The translations under genes were made by a program, and so were the position numbers. Below the pieces are notes generated by a model. That model was not told the DNA's origin and searched no databases. It worked only from the letters and a program-made list of their open reading frames with translations. Shown piece after piece: positions 35,526 to 44,287 of a DNA stretch of 64,000 nucleotides. The number at the start of each line of letters is the position of its first letter. Within the stretch, counting starts at the first letter, position 1. Origin of the DNA: Brachybacterium sp. SGAir0954 (lineage in GTDB: Bacteria > Actinomycetota > Actinomycetes > Actinomycetales > Dermabacteraceae); assembly GCF_005490785.1 (NCBI RefSeq), contig NZ_CP027295.1, forward strand, positions 2,108,001 through 2,172,000, written 5' to 3'.

Positions 35526-36539
35526 ATGGCTCCCCACGCGCGGCACGCGCAGATCGGCGAGGCCGGGCTGCTCGCCCGGATGCTCCCGCAGCTCCCCGTC
35601 GACCCGCGCACCGAGGTGGGCCCGGGGGACGACGCCGCCGTGCTGCGGCTGGACTCCCCGCGCCTGGTCATCACCACCGACTCCCTCGTCGAGGGCCACG
35701 ACTTCCTGCGCACCACGACGAGCGCCCGGCGGGTGGGCCGCAAGGCAGCGGTCCAGAACCTCGCCGACGTCGCCGCGATGGGCGCCCGGCCCCAGGCGCT
35801 GGTCGTCGCGATCTCCGCCCCGTCGGACGAGCCGCCTTCGACCTTCGAGCAGATCACCGCGGGGATCGCCGAGCGGGCCGCGGCCTGGGGCGCGAGCGTC
35901 GTCGGCGGGGACCTCGGCGGCGCCGAGCAGCTCTCCGTGACGATCACCGCGGTGGGCTCCCTGCCGGGGGAGGAGCCGCCGATCCGGCGCGACGGGGCCC
36001 GCGCCGGCGACCTGCTCGTCATCGGCGGGCCGCGTCTCGGCCGCTCCGCCGCCGGCCTCGCCGTCGCGCTCTCGGGCCGCGCCGCGCTGGCCTTCGACGA
36101 CCCGGCCGACGGCCCCGCCCGCCTGGACCCGGAGCTCGCCGCGACCGATGCCGCCGTGCTGCTCGAATGGCACGATGCCCCGGACCCGGACCTCGCCCTC
36201 GGCTGGGGGAGCGGGGGAGCGGTCAGCGCCCAGATGGACCTCTCCGACGGTCTCGTGCGGGACGGCGCCCGGCTCGCCGCGGCGAGCGGCCTGGCCGTGG
36301 ACCTCGACCCCGCGCTGCTCGCCGCCGACGTCGAGACGCTGCGTCCGCTCGCGAGCGTGCTCGGCGCGGAGCCTCTGGACTGGGTGCTCCACGGCGGTGA
36401 GGAGCACCTCATGCTCGCCGCCGCCGAGGCGGTGCCTGCGGGGTTCCGCGCCGTGGGCAGGTTCACCCCCGGGCCGGAGGGCCTCGTCACGCTCGGCGGC
36501 GCCCCCGTGTCCGGAGTGGGATTCGACCACTTCTCCTGA
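35526..36539 (+). CDS. thiL: Thiamine-monophosphate kinase
   Basis: Phosphorylates thiamine monophosphate to the active cofactor needed, for example, by IlvB. The 337-residue PurM-like protein has GPGDDAAVLRL near residue 33, TTDSLVEGHDF, GRKAAVQNLADVAAMGA, and the late MDLSDGLVRDGARLA. It begins with an ATG at a leaderless promoter; no thiamine riboswitch is visible. Monocistronic. Confidence 0.93.
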   Translation: MAPHARHAQIGEAGLLARMLPQLPVDPRTEVGPGDDAAVLRLDSPRLVITTDSLVEGHDFLRTTTSARRVGRKAAVQNLADVAAMGARPQALVVAISAPSDEPPSTFEQITAGIAERAAAWGASVVGGDLGGAEQLSVTITAVGSLPGEEPPIRRDGARAGDLLVIGGPRLGRSAAGLAVALSGRAALAFDDPADGPARLDPELAATDAAVLLEWHDAPDPDLALGWGSGGAVSAQMDLSDGLVRDGARLAAASGLAVDLDPALLAADVETLRPLASVLGAEPLDWVLHGGEEHLMLAAAEAVPAGFRAVGRFTPGPEGLVTLGGAPVSGVGFDHFS

Positions 36540-36574
36540 GACCGGTCCGCCTCCCGGGAAGGCCCCGACGGGTC

Positions 36575-36580
36575 TAGTCT
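36575..36580 (+). promoter_or_regulatory. -10 element for the alcohol dehydrogenase gene
   Basis: TAGTCT ends 7 nt before an in-frame TTG at 36588 and 40 nt before the preferred GTG at 36621. It could drive either a leaderless TTG start or a short-leader transcript. Confidence 0.5.
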
Positions 36581-36620
36581 GAGGAGGTTGCCCGAACATC
36601 CCGACACCGAGGAGACCCCT

Positions 36621-37703
36621 GTGTCCATCACCGTGAAGGCCCTGCAGAAGACCGGGCCCGACCAGCCCTACCGCGTCGTCGAGATCGAGCGTCGCGATCC
36701 CCGCGAGACCGACGTCGTCATCGACATCAAGGCCGCGGGCATCTGCCACAGCGACATCCACACCATCCGCAACGAGTGGGGCGAGGCGCACTTCCCGCTC
36801 ACCGTCGGCCACGAGATCGCCGGCGTCGTCTCCGCCGTCGGCTCCGCCGTCACCGACTGGAAGGTCGGCGACCGCGTGGGCGTCGGCTGCCTCGTGAACT
36901 CCTGCGGCGAGTGCGAGCAGTGCCTCGCCGGCTTCGAGAACAACTGCCTCAACGGCAGCGTCGGCACCTACAACGCGAAGGACGTCGACGGCACGATCAC
37001 CCAGGGCGGCTACGCCCAGAAGGTCACCGTCGAGCAGCGCTTCGTGTGCCGCATCCCCGACGCCCTCTCCTTCGAGCAGGCGGCGCCCCTGCTGTGCGCC
37101 GGCATCACCACCTACTCGCCGCTCGCCCGCTGGGGCGCCGCCGAGAAGCGGGCCGACGGCTCCGCCAAGAGGGTCGCCGTGCTCGGCATGGGCGGCCTCG
37201 GCCACATGGGCGTGAAGATCGCGGCGGCCATGGGCGCCGAGGTCACCGTGCTCTCCCGCTCGCTCAAGAAGGAGCAGCTCGCGATGGACCTCGGCGCCAG
37301 CCGGGTGCTCGCGACCACCGAGGACGACTTCTTCACCGCGCACCGCGGCGAGTTCGACCTGATCCTCAACACGATCAGCGCGGACATCGACGTCGACGCG
37401 TACCTGCGCCTGCTCACCCCGCGCGGCGTCATGGCCGTCGTGGGCCTCCCGCCGGCCGCGCAGTCGCTGAGCTTCGCCTCCATCATCGGCGGCGGCAAGG
37501 TGCTCGCCGGCTCGAACATCGGCGGCATCCCCGAGACCCAGGAGATGCTGGACTTCTGCGCCGAGCACGGCTTCGGCGCCGAAGTCGAGGTCGTCTCCGT
37601 CGACGAGGTCGACGCGGCCTACGAGCGCGTCGTCGCCGGCGAGGTGTTCTTCCGCGCCGTCATCGACACCGCGACCTTCGAGGACGCGCCCGTCGCCGTC
37701 TGA
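36621..37703 (+). CDS. NAD(P)-dependent zinc alcohol dehydrogenase
   Basis: A 360-residue medium-chain dehydrogenase of the cinnamyl-alcohol-dehydrogenase-like group. Catalytic zinc ligands appear in GICHSDIH and VGHE, structural-zinc cysteines in CGECEQC and the following NNC, and the cofactor loop is GMGGLGHMGVK. The substrate is unknown. The GTG at 36621 has AGGAGA 5 nt upstream and gives the usual N-terminus (SITVKALQK); a TTG at 36588 would add 11 residues. Confidence 0.88.
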   Translation: MSITVKALQKTGPDQPYRVVEIERRDPRETDVVIDIKAAGICHSDIHTIRNEWGEAHFPLTVGHEIAGVVSAVGSAVTDWKVGDRVGVGCLVNSCGECEQCLAGFENNCLNGSVGTYNAKDVDGTITQGGYAQKVTVEQRFVCRIPDALSFEQAAPLLCAGITTYSPLARWGAAEKRADGSAKRVAVLGMGGLGHMGVKIAAAMGAEVTVLSRSLKKEQLAMDLGASRVLATTEDDFFTAHRGEFDLILNTISADIDVDAYLRLLTPRGVMAVVGLPPAAQSLSFASIIGGGKVLAGSNIGGIPETQEMLDFCAEHGFGAEVEVVSVDEVDAAYERVVAGEVFFRAVIDTATFEDAPVAV

Positions 37704-37749
37704 GACGGTCCCCGTCCGAGGCCGTCCCCGGCCCCGTGCCGGTCCCGAT

Positions 37750-37786
37750 CGTGCCCGCGCCCTGCCCCGTGCAGAGCGCGGGCACG
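37750..37786. terminator. Hairpin between convergent adh and pepE
   Basis: Arms 37750-37764 and 37772-37786 pair with a single internal mismatch around a 7-nt loop. Confidence 0.65.
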
Positions 37787-37787
37787 C

Positions 37788-38507
37788 TCATGCCAGGAGC
37801 TCGACCGGCAGGTCCGTCTCGACCGCGCCGCCGGCGCCGTCGGACTCGATCCGCGTGACCCGGGCCCCCGGGACCTCGGTCACGGCCCGCTCGAGGTCGG
37901 TGCCGCGGAACAGCAGCCCGGCGCCGTCGTCCGTGCACAGGGCCGGGCCGAGCACCCCCTCGGCGACCAGGCGGCGGATCAGCGGGCGCCGAGCGGCCTC
38001 GGAGTCCATGTGGACGCCGTTCGCGCCGGGCAGGAAGCCCAGTCCGTTCGTCACCGGCGCGAGATCAGGGCCGAAGGAGTCCGTGACCCCGCCCTCGAAC
38101 CAGCAGATCGACCCGGCGGAGATCCCCGCGAGGACGACACCCTCCTGCCACAGCTGGTGCAGGATCTCCGGCAGCCCGTGCGCCCGCCACACCGCGAGCA
38201 GGTTCACGACCGAGCCGCCGTTCACCCAGATGACGTCGAAGCCCCGCAGGTAAGACTCCACATCGGACACGTTGGGCATGGAGAACAGGCTCAGGTGGTG
38301 CAGGCGATAGCCGGCCTCGCGCGCCGCCTCCTCCATGTCCCGCTGGAAGCCCTTGTCGTCCCCGGAGGCGGTGCCGATCACGCAGATCCGGTCGCCCTGG
38401 GCGAGCTCGGTGGCGAGCGCCATCATCGGGCCGAAGCCGAAGCGGAGCCGAGGGTGCGGGCGCAGGCCCGCGCTCGTGGCGAGGATCGTGGGGGCAGAGG
38501 CCGTCAT
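37788..38507 (-). CDS. Peptidase E / S51-family protein
   Basis: A 239-residue glutamine-amidotransferase-fold protein of the S51 family (alpha-aspartyl dipeptidase). The nucleophile elbow GISAGSICW contains the catalytic Ser, with IWVNGGSVVNLLAVW before it and a conserved Asp/Glu segment after. Family members cleave N-terminal Asp-dipeptides or cyanophycin products. The substrate here is not known. AAGGAG lies just upstream of the ATG at 38507. Confidence 0.83.
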   Translation of the reverse strand: MTASAPTILATSAGLRPHPRLRFGFGPMMALATELAQGDRICVIGTASGDDKGFQRDMEEAAREAGYRLHHLSLFSMPNVSDVESYLRGFDVIWVNGGSVVNLLAVWRAHGLPEILHQLWQEGVVLAGISAGSICWFEGGVTDSFGPDLAPVTNGLGFLPGANGVHMDSEAARRPLIRRLVAEGVLGPALCTDDGAGLLFRGTDLERAVTEVPGARVTRIESDGAGGAVETDLPVELLA

Positions 38508-38634
38508 GGCGCTCCTTCAGCAGGATCGGGCGGCGGGAGCGGCCAGCCTACGGGTACCCCGCGCGGGGCCCGTCGGCCGGGATGCCGTCGGAACCGCCCG
38601 CGGAACCGCCGTCGGACCCGTCCCCGGACATGCA

Positions 38635-38668
38635 GAAGGGCCCCCGCCGTTCCCGGCGAGGGCCCTTC
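38635..38668 (-). terminator. Hairpin after rpmB
   Basis: GAAGGGCCC and GGGCCCTTC arms with a further GCCG/CGGC pairing, 22 nt beyond the rpmB stop on the minus strand. The stretch 38508-38634 otherwise holds nothing I can name. Confidence 0.65.
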
Positions 38669-38689
38669 AACGCGGTGAAGCAGAGGCGC

Positions 38690-38884
38690 TCAGGCGCTGA
38701 GCTTCTGCACCTTGCCGGCCTTGAGGCAGGAGGTGCAGACGTTCAGGCGCGTGGGCGTGCCCTTGATCACGGTGCGCACGGTCTGGATGTTCGGGTTCCA
38801 GCGGCGCGAGGTGCGGCGGTGCGAGTGGGACACGCTCTTGCCGAAGCTCGGGCCCTTGGCGCAGATGTCACACGTGGAAGCCAC
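38690..38884 (-). CDS. rpmB: 50S ribosomal protein L28, zinc-binding form
   Basis: A 64-residue large-subunit protein with the L28 core [18 protein letters not shown]. Both CxxC pairs are present (CDIC near the N-terminus, CTSC near the C-terminus), so this is the zinc-containing C+ form. Many actinobacteria carry a second, zinc-free paralogue elsewhere under Zur control. GTG start with AGGAG upstream. It is divergent from recG across 274 nt that holds no other gene. Confidence 0.95.
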   Translation of the reverse strand: MASTCDICAKGPSFGKSVSHSHRRTSRRWNPNIQTVRTVIKGTPTRLNVCTSCLKAGKVQKLSA

Positions 38885-39158
38885 TGTCGTCTCCTGAAGG
38901 GTCGAAATGCTGTACCTGGTGCCCGCCCGAACCTGGCCGGCTCGCGGACCATGGGATCCGCGCCGCACGAGATTCGGTGACCTGGACAGCGCGATGGGGA
39001 CGCACGGCCCCCGGGTGGTCAGGGCAACCCCGACACCATATCCCAGAGCGACCCCGGACCAGAAGTGCACAGCACCCGTCGCGCCCTGTGGACTCCGCCA
39101 CAGCACCCTGCGGGGATGGCACGATGGACTCGGCGACTGCACAGGACAGGAGGCTGCG

Positions 39159-41348
39159 GTGGCGCGGACGCGAACCCCGGCACGGGGCACCGGCTCCCTG
39201 CCGCTCGAGGAGGTCCTCGAGTCCAAGGAGCTCAAGGCGATGCACGGATTCGACGTGCACACCCTCGACGACATGCTCCGCTTCGCCCCGCGCCGCTACA
39301 CCGTGCCCGCCGCCCTCCGCTCGATCCACGAGGTCGCCGAGGGGGAGGAGATGGCCGCGGTCGTCACCGTGACCGGGCTGACCGCGCGCAGCATGCGCAA
39401 CCGGCGCGGCACCCTGCTCATCGTCGACGTGACCGACGGTGACTCCGCCCTCGAGCTGGTCTTCTTCCTCGCCAAGGAGCACCAGGTGGCGTGGCACCGG
39501 TCCCACCTGCGCGTGGGGGAGCGGTACACCGTCTACGGGATCGCGGGGCGCGACTCGCGCACCGGCACCCCCCAGCTCACCCATCCGCGCTACGAGGAGT
39601 ACGAGGACACCCCGGAGGGGCGCGCCCGGGCCGAGCGGCCCCTGCCCGTGTACCCGCTGAAGAAGAACGTCGCCCAGAAGACGATGCGGGACGCGACCGA
39701 GCGGGGGCTCGAGTTCGCCGACGGCCTCCAGCGGATCCTCCCGGACGCGGTGGTCCGCCGGCGCGGCCTGCTGTCGCTGGCCGACGCCGCCCGCGCCCTC
39801 CACCACCCGCTGACCGTCGAGGACACGCTCGCGGGCCGGGCGCACCTGGTGTTCGAGGAGGCCTTCGTGCTGCAGGCGATCTTCGCCCAGCGCCGCGCCC
39901 AGGACGAGCGCACCCCCGCGCCAGCCCTGCGCGGCGACGGCCCGCTGCGCCCCGCCCTCGACGCACGCCTGCCCTTCACCCTCACCGACGGGCAGCTCGA
40001 GGTGGGGGCGGCCCTCGAGGAGCGTCTCGCCCGCGAGCACCCCACCTCGGTGCTGCTCCAGGGGGACGTCGGCTCCGGCAAGACCGTCATTGCGCTGCGG
40101 GCCATGCTCAGGGCGGTCGACTCCGGGCACCAGGCGGCACTGCTCGCGCCCACCGAGGTCCTCGCCGAGCAGCACCACCGCACGATCACGGGCCTGCTCG
40201 GCGATCTCGCCGCCGCGGGTCGCCTCGACGGACACGCCGACGCGACCTCCGTGCGCTTGCTCACCGGCTCCCAGCGCACCGCCGAGCGGCGGCGCACCCT
40301 CCTCGACGTCACCTCCGGCGAGGCGGGCATCGTCATCGGCACCCACGCCCTGCTCACCGAGTCCGTCGAGTTCGCCTCGCTGGGCCTCGTCGTCATCGAC
40401 GAGCAGCACCGCTTCGGCGTGGACCACCGCCGCCGCCTCCGCTCCAAGGGGCCGGGCGGCATGAGCCCGCACGTCGTCGTCATGACCGCGACACCTATCC
40501 CGCGCACCGCCGCGCTCGCCGAGGTGGGCGACCTCGACGTGCTCACCCTCCGCGAGAGCCCCGGGCGCCGCGCCGGCGTCACGAGCTTCGTCGTCCACGA
40601 GTCGCTCCCGCGCTGGGAGCAGCGGATGTGGGCGCGCGCCGGGGAGGAGGTCGCCGCGGGCCGGCAGGTGTTCGTGGTCTGCCCGCGCATCGACGAGGAC
40701 GACGCCGCCCCACCGGACCCGGAGGGGAGCGAGCCGCTGCCGCCCGCGCGCGGCGTCACCGAGACCGCCGCCCGCCTCGCCTCCCGCCCCGAGCTCGCGG
40801 GCGCCCGCGTGGGCGTGCTCCACGGCCGCCTCTCCACCGAGGAGAAGCAGCAGGTCATGGAGGACGTCGTCGCAGGGAGGATCGACGTGCTCGTCGCGAC
40901 CACCGTGATCGAGGTGGGCGTCGACGTCCCCAACGCCTCGACCATGATCGTGCTGGATGCGGAGCGCTTCGGCGTGTCCCAGCTGCACCAGCTGCGCGGG
41001 CGCGTGGGGCGCGGCGAGGCCCCCGGCATCGCGTTCCTCGACACCCGGGTCGAGCAGGGCTCCGTCTCCTCCCGGCACCTGCAGTCCGTCGCGGAGGCGA
41101 CCGACGGCTTCGCCCTCGCCGAGCTCGACCTCCACCGCCGCGGCGCCGGCGACCTCGTGGGGGAGCTGCAGTCCGGCCTGGGCCGCACGCTCCAGCACCT
41201 CGACGTCATCCGCGACGGCGAGGTCATCGCCCGGGCCCGCGAGGACGCCTTCCCGCTCGTCGCCGCGGACCCGGATCTCGCCGACCATCCGGTGCTCGCC
41301 GCGGCGATCGAGACCCGTCTGGCGGACGCCGACGTGGAGAGGAGCTGA
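39159..41348 (+). CDS. recG: ATP-dependent DNA helicase RecG
   Basis: Branch-migrating helicase that remodels stalled forks and recombination intermediates. The 729-residue protein has an N-terminal wedge/OB region, Walker A GDVGSGKT near residue 302, DEQH at 414-417, [10 protein letters not shown], and the C-terminal helicase motif QLRGRVGRG. The GTG start has AGGAGG 5 nt upstream; the longer frame is unsupported. It is followed after 1 nt by rsmD. Confidence 0.94.
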   Translation: MARTRTPARGTGSLPLEEVLESKELKAMHGFDVHTLDDMLRFAPRRYTVPAALRSIHEVAEGEEMAAVVTVTGLTARSMRNRRGTLLIVDVTDGDSALELVFFLAKEHQVAWHRSHLRVGERYTVYGIAGRDSRTGTPQLTHPRYEEYEDTPEGRARAERPLPVYPLKKNVAQKTMRDATERGLEFADGLQRILPDAVVRRRGLLSLADAARALHHPLTVEDTLAGRAHLVFEEAFVLQAIFAQRRAQDERTPAPALRGDGPLRPALDARLPFTLTDGQLEVGAALEERLAREHPTSVLLQGDVGSGKTVIALRAMLRAVDSGHQAALLAPTEVLAEQHHRTITGLLGDLAAAGRLDGHADATSVRLLTGSQRTAERRRTLLDVTSGEAGIVIGTHALLTESVEFASLGLVVIDEQHRFGVDHRRRLRSKGPGGMSPHVVVMTATPIPRTAALAEVGDLDVLTLRESPGRRAGVTSFVVHESLPRWEQRMWARAGEEVAAGRQVFVVCPRIDEDDAAPPDPEGSEPLPPARGVTETAARLASRPELAGARVGVLHGRLSTEEKQQVMEDVVAGRIDVLVATTVIEVGVDVPNASTMIVLDAERFGVSQLHQLRGRVGRGEAPGIAFLDTRVEQGSVSSRHLQSVAEATDGFALAELDLHRRGAGDLVGELQSGLGRTLQHLDVIRDGEVIARAREDAFPLVAADPDLADHPVLAAAIETRLADADVERS

Positions 41349-41349
41349 C

Positions 41350-42030
41350 GTGCCCCGCATCGTCTCCGGCAGCCTCGGGGGCCGCACCATCCCCGGCATC
41401 GTCTCCAAGGGCACCCGGCCCACCTCGGACCGGGTGCGCGAGGCGCTCTTCTCCCGGCTGGACGGCTGGGACGCCCTCACCGGCGCGCGCGTGCTCGACC
41501 TGTACGCCGGCACCGGCGCCCTCGCCTTCGAGTCCCTCTCCCGCGGCGCCGCACACGCCCTGCTCGTCGAGCTGCACGCGCCGAGCGCCCGCTCGCTGGG
41601 CGCGGCCGCGAGGGAGCTGGGCCTCGCCGATCGCTGCACCGTGCGCGCCGGCCGCGCCGAGACCGTCGCCGCCCAGCTCGCCGCGGAGGCGGGGGCGGGC
41701 GCGGAGGTGGGAGAGGGCGCGGTGTCGCGGGCACCGTCCGGGGCGGCCGGTTCCGGCGGGGCGGTTGCTTCCCGCGGGGCGGCCGGTTCCGGTGAGGCGG
41801 CCGGCTCCCGTGAGCCGTGGACGCTCGTGTTCCTCGACCCGCCCTACGACGTCCCGACGGAGACCCTCGAGGCGCTGCTGGTGACCCTGCGGCCCGCGCT
41901 CGCCGACGACGCCCTCGTGGTGATCGAACGCAGCAGCCGCACCCGCCCGATCACCTGGCCCGAGGGCTGGGCGGACGACGGCACCAAGAGCTACGGCGAG
42001 ACCGTGCTCCAGTACGGCGGCCCCTCCTGA
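41350..42030 (+). CDS. rsmD: 16S rRNA (guanine966-N2)-methyltransferase, with internal repeat insertion
   Basis: SAM-dependent methyltransferase for 16S rRNA G966. The 226-residue protein is longer than the usual 180-190. It has the family start RIVSGSLGGRTI, TRPTSDRVREALFSRL, motif I LDLYAGTGALAFES and the catalytic FLDPPYD. The extra length is an Ala/Gly/Ser-rich insertion at about residues 113-156, just before the DPPY motif, partly encoded by four 18-bp repeats. It starts with GTG, coupled to recG. It usually neighbours coaD, but here the two are 2.2 kb apart. Confidence 0.92.
   Translation: MPRIVSGSLGGRTIPGIVSKGTRPTSDRVREALFSRLDGWDALTGARVLDLYAGTGALAFESLSRGAAHALLVELHAPSARSLGAAARELGLADRCTVRAGRAETVAAQLAAEAGAGAEVGEGAVSRAPSGAAGSGGAVASRGAAGSGEAAGSREPWTLVFLDPPYDVPTETLEALLVTLRPALADDALVVIERSSRTRPITWPEGWADDGTKSYGETVLQYGGPS
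41743..41814 (+). repeat. 18-bp tandem repeat x4 inside rsmD
   Basis: Four units of 18 bp begin at 41743, 41761, 41779 and 41797, each starting GCGG. They encode AAGSGG, AVASRG, AAGSGE and AAGSRE. The period is a multiple of three, so copy-number change keeps the frame. Confidence 0.92.
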
Positions 42031-42285
42031 GCAGACCCACGGCCGGAACGGTCCCCGCCGCGCTCACCTGCCCCCGCCCGCGTCCTGACGCGCCCCCCGC
42101 CGACCCGCCCGCGCTCCCCCCCCCGCGGATGGTCCGATTCCGTTCCCACCGCGGCACCGATATGGAACGGAATCGAACCATCCGCGGGAAGGACGCACCG
42201 CGCCGACGAGCTCCCGCAGCAACGGCCCGGTGGTGGACGACGCTCCAGCGGCGTCGATCGGCGCGACGTCGTCCCTGCGCCGAGC
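42031..42285. other. Non-coding stretch with a 24-bp inverted repeat
   Basis: 255 nt between rsmD and a broken regulator gene. Arms 42123-42146 and 42164-42187 are complementary at 23 of 24 positions around a 17-nt loop. The right arm read in reverse contains GGTTCGATTCC, like a tRNA T-arm, but no cloverleaf is present. It may be a terminator, a small structured RNA or the scar of an excised element. No transposase is nearby. Confidence 0.6.
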
Positions 42286-42540
42286 CTACGATCCCGTGGA
42301 CCGGCGCACACCGGGCTCCGCCGTGATCGGATCCTCGCTGCCGATCACCGCGAGCAGCGCGAGCCGGCTCGCGGCCTCGGAACGGGGCGGCGCGGTGAGC
42401 ACGAGCAGCACCTGGGACTCGCCCGCGGTGAACAGGGCCTGGGAGTCCACGTCGATCTCCCCGATCTGCGGGTGCACGACGGTCCTGCGGTCCTCGAAGC
42501 GGTGCCCCACCTCCTGCCGCTCCCACAGCTGGGCGAAAGC
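42286..42540 (-). pseudogene. Remnant of an XRE-family regulator (MmyB-like C-terminal domain)
   Basis: Only the last 83 codons of a regulator remain, from FAQLWERQEVGHRFEDRRT through HPQIGEIDVDSQALF and LLVLTAPPRSEAASRLALL to a stop at 42286. This matches the C-terminal end of helix-turn-helix regulators with an MmyB-like ligand domain. The helix-turn-helix and most of the ligand domain are missing; upstream codons in this frame are Arg/Pro/Ala-rich noise. Confidence 0.65.
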
Positions 42541-42695
42541 TCGCGACGGAGCCCGCGGATCCTCGCGTCTCGCGCAAGATCCTCGTGCGGCACGTGGAGC
42601 CGCTGCGCCTCGCGGAGGTGCGCGGCAGCTACGAGGAGGCCGAGGCGCGGCTGAACCCCCCCGCTCGCCTGACCCCGTCACCGGCGCGCCACTGA
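42540..42695 (+). pseudogene. Unidentified coding fragment
   Basis: A 51-codon plus-strand stretch with normal high-GC3 codon use (segment HVEPLRLAEVRGSYEEAEAR) and a stop at 42693-42695. It has no ATG and begins exactly where the regulator remnant ends. It looks like the 3' end of a lost gene. I do not recognise the family. Confidence 0.4.
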
Positions 42696-43205
42696 GCGGT
42701 CGACCGCGGTCACGAGGTGCGCGGGATCGACCCGGTGCCGGCCTTCGTGGAGATCGCGCGGGCTCGCCGGCCGGACGTCGACGTGCGCCTCGGCGGTGTC
42801 GACGACCTCCCGGGCGTGCCCGGGCCCGACGGCGGGTACGGCGGGATCCTCGCCTGGTACTCGCTGATCCACCTCGACCCCGCGGCGCTGCCCGGGGCGC
42901 TCGCCAGGATCCGTGGGGCGCTGCGACCCTGCGGCCGGCTGCTGCTGGGACTGTTCGACGGCGGCGACGCGCCAGGGCCTGAGCCCTTCGAGCATGCGGT
43001 GGTCACCGCGCACCGCTGGCCGGTGTCCGTCGTCGTCGCCCTGCTGCGGGCGGCGGGGCTCGAGCCCGTCGACGTGGTACGCCGCACCGACCCCGGGAGC
43101 CGCCCTCATCTCGCGATCGAGGCGGTCGCCGGCCCCGGCGGCGAGGGGGCGTCACCTCGGTCGATGCCGGCTCACGGCGGTTCCGGTCCTACCCTGAGCC
43201 GGTGA
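42696..43205 (+). pseudogene. 5'-truncated class I SAM methyltransferase
   Basis: The C-terminal two-thirds of a small methyltransferase: AVDRGHEVRGIDPVPAFVEI, then GGILAWYSLIHLDPAALPGA and LRPCGRLLLGLFDGGD. The N-terminal glycine-rich SAM loop is absent because the frame is closed by the stop at 42693. An internal ATG or GTG could restart translation, but without motif I the product could not bind SAM normally. Its stop overlaps the start of the next gene. Confidence 0.7.
43190..43195 (+). promoter_or_regulatory. -10 element for the GNAT gene, leaderless type
   Basis: TACCCT ends 6 nt before the GTG at 43202. It lies inside the end of the methyltransferase remnant. Confidence 0.5.
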
Positions 43206-43840
43206 CCGACACGCCTCCAGCCCACCCCGTCCTCGCCGACCTCGACTGGCCCCTGCGCACCGCCCACCTCGCCCTGCGCCCCGCGCGCCCCGAGGACGCC
43301 GCCGCGATCTGGCCCTGGTACGGGCACGAGGACGTGCAGGAGTACACGACCACCCACCCCGGTGACCTCGCGGCGATGCAGGAGTGGTGGGACGAGCCGA
43401 GCCGCCTCGCGAGCACCGTCGTCGCCGAGCGGGACGGGGTGATCGTCGCGACCGGAATGATCAAGGTCCAGGACGCCTGGGGCCAGTCCGACGTGGTCGA
43501 GCAGGCCCGCGGGACCCTCGCCGAGCTCGGCTGGACCGTCGACCCGGGCCGGCAGGTCGAGGGGATCGGCACCGAGCTCGCCGCGGCCCTGCTCGACGTC
43601 GCGATCGACGGCCTCGGGATCCGCCGCGTCGTCGCCGAGTGCTTCGCCGTCAACACCGCCTCCCGCCGCGTGATGGAGAAGATCGGCATGCGCCTGGAGG
43701 CCGTGCACCGCGAGGACTCCCTGCACCGCTCCGGCCACTGGATGGACGGTGCGACCTACGCGATCCTCGCCTCCGAGCGCGCCGCCGGTGAGAGGATGAC
43801 CGGGTCCGACGAGACCGCCTCCCACCAGGAGACCCGATGA
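43202..43840 (+). CDS. GNAT-family N-acetyltransferase
   Basis: A 212-residue acetyltransferase of the RimJ/RimL-like type: LRTAHLALRPARPEDAAAIW at the start, the acetyl-CoA loop region around VEGIGTELAAALLDVAID, and the C-terminal NTASRRVMEKIGMRLEAVHR signature. The substrate is unknown. GTG start directly at a leaderless promoter. Its stop overlaps the DUF3224 gene (ATGA). It separates coaD from its normal neighbour rsmD. Confidence 0.83.
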   Translation: MTDTPPAHPVLADLDWPLRTAHLALRPARPEDAAAIWPWYGHEDVQEYTTTHPGDLAAMQEWWDEPSRLASTVVAERDGVIVATGMIKVQDAWGQSDVVEQARGTLAELGWTVDPGRQVEGIGTELAAALLDVAIDGLGIRRVVAECFAVNTASRRVMEKIGMRLEAVHREDSLHRSGHWMDGATYAILASERAAGERMTGSDETASHQETR

Positions 43841-44247
43841 GCACCAGCGTCAGCCCCGTCGAGCCCGCCGTGCCCGTCACGGCGACCTTCACCGTCTCCA
43901 TGGTCCCCGGTGACACGGTGCTCGAGGGCACCGGCCGCTTCGACCTCGAGAAGACCTGGCACGGCGGCATCGAGGGGACCAGCCGCGGCGTCATGCTCAC
44001 CGCGGGGGACCCCGAGGCGGGCAGCGCCGGCTACGTGGCGCTCGAGGTGTTCGAGGGCGCCGTCGGCGGCCACGCCGGCACCCTCACGCTCCAGCAGTCC
44101 GGGACGATGGAGGGCGAGGACGTGGGCCTCACGTACCGGATCGTGCCCGGCGGCGGCAGCGGCGCGCTCGCCGGGCTGCGCGGGGAGATCACGATCGAGG
44201 GCATCGCCGAGGACGGCACCCACCACGCCGCCCTCACCCCGGCCTGA
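43837..44247 (+). CDS. DUF3224-family protein
   Basis: A 136-residue predicted beta-barrel protein with the DUF3224 pattern: FTVSMVPGDTVLEGTGRFDL, an early KTWHGGIEGTSRGVML, then YVALEVFEG and the GLRGEITIEG strand near the end. Members resemble allene-oxide-cyclase-like barrels. Function unknown. Translationally coupled to the GNAT gene. Confidence 0.72.
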   Translation: MSTSVSPVEPAVPVTATFTVSMVPGDTVLEGTGRFDLEKTWHGGIEGTSRGVMLTAGDPEAGSAGYVALEVFEGAVGGHAGTLTLQQSGTMEGEDVGLTYRIVPGGGSGALAGLRGEITIEGIAEDGTHHAALTPA

Positions 44248-44274
44248 CCGACGGTCCCCGGCCGCTCCGGCCCC

Positions 44275-44280
44275 TAGAGT
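44275..44280 (+). promoter_or_regulatory. -10 element for coaD, leaderless type
   Basis: TAGAGT ends 7 nt before the ATG at 44288. Confidence 0.55.
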
Positions 44281-44287
44281 GGGGGCC

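Noticed and set aside
35400-35526. A thiamine (TPP) riboswitch ahead of thiL
   Set aside because: The -10 ends 6 nt before the thiL ATG, and no THI-box-like sequence was recognised.
42123-42187. Reading the 24-bp inverted repeat as the ends of an insertion sequence
   Set aside because: The loop is only 17 nt and no transposase or target duplication was seen. It is kept as an unexplained inverted repeat.
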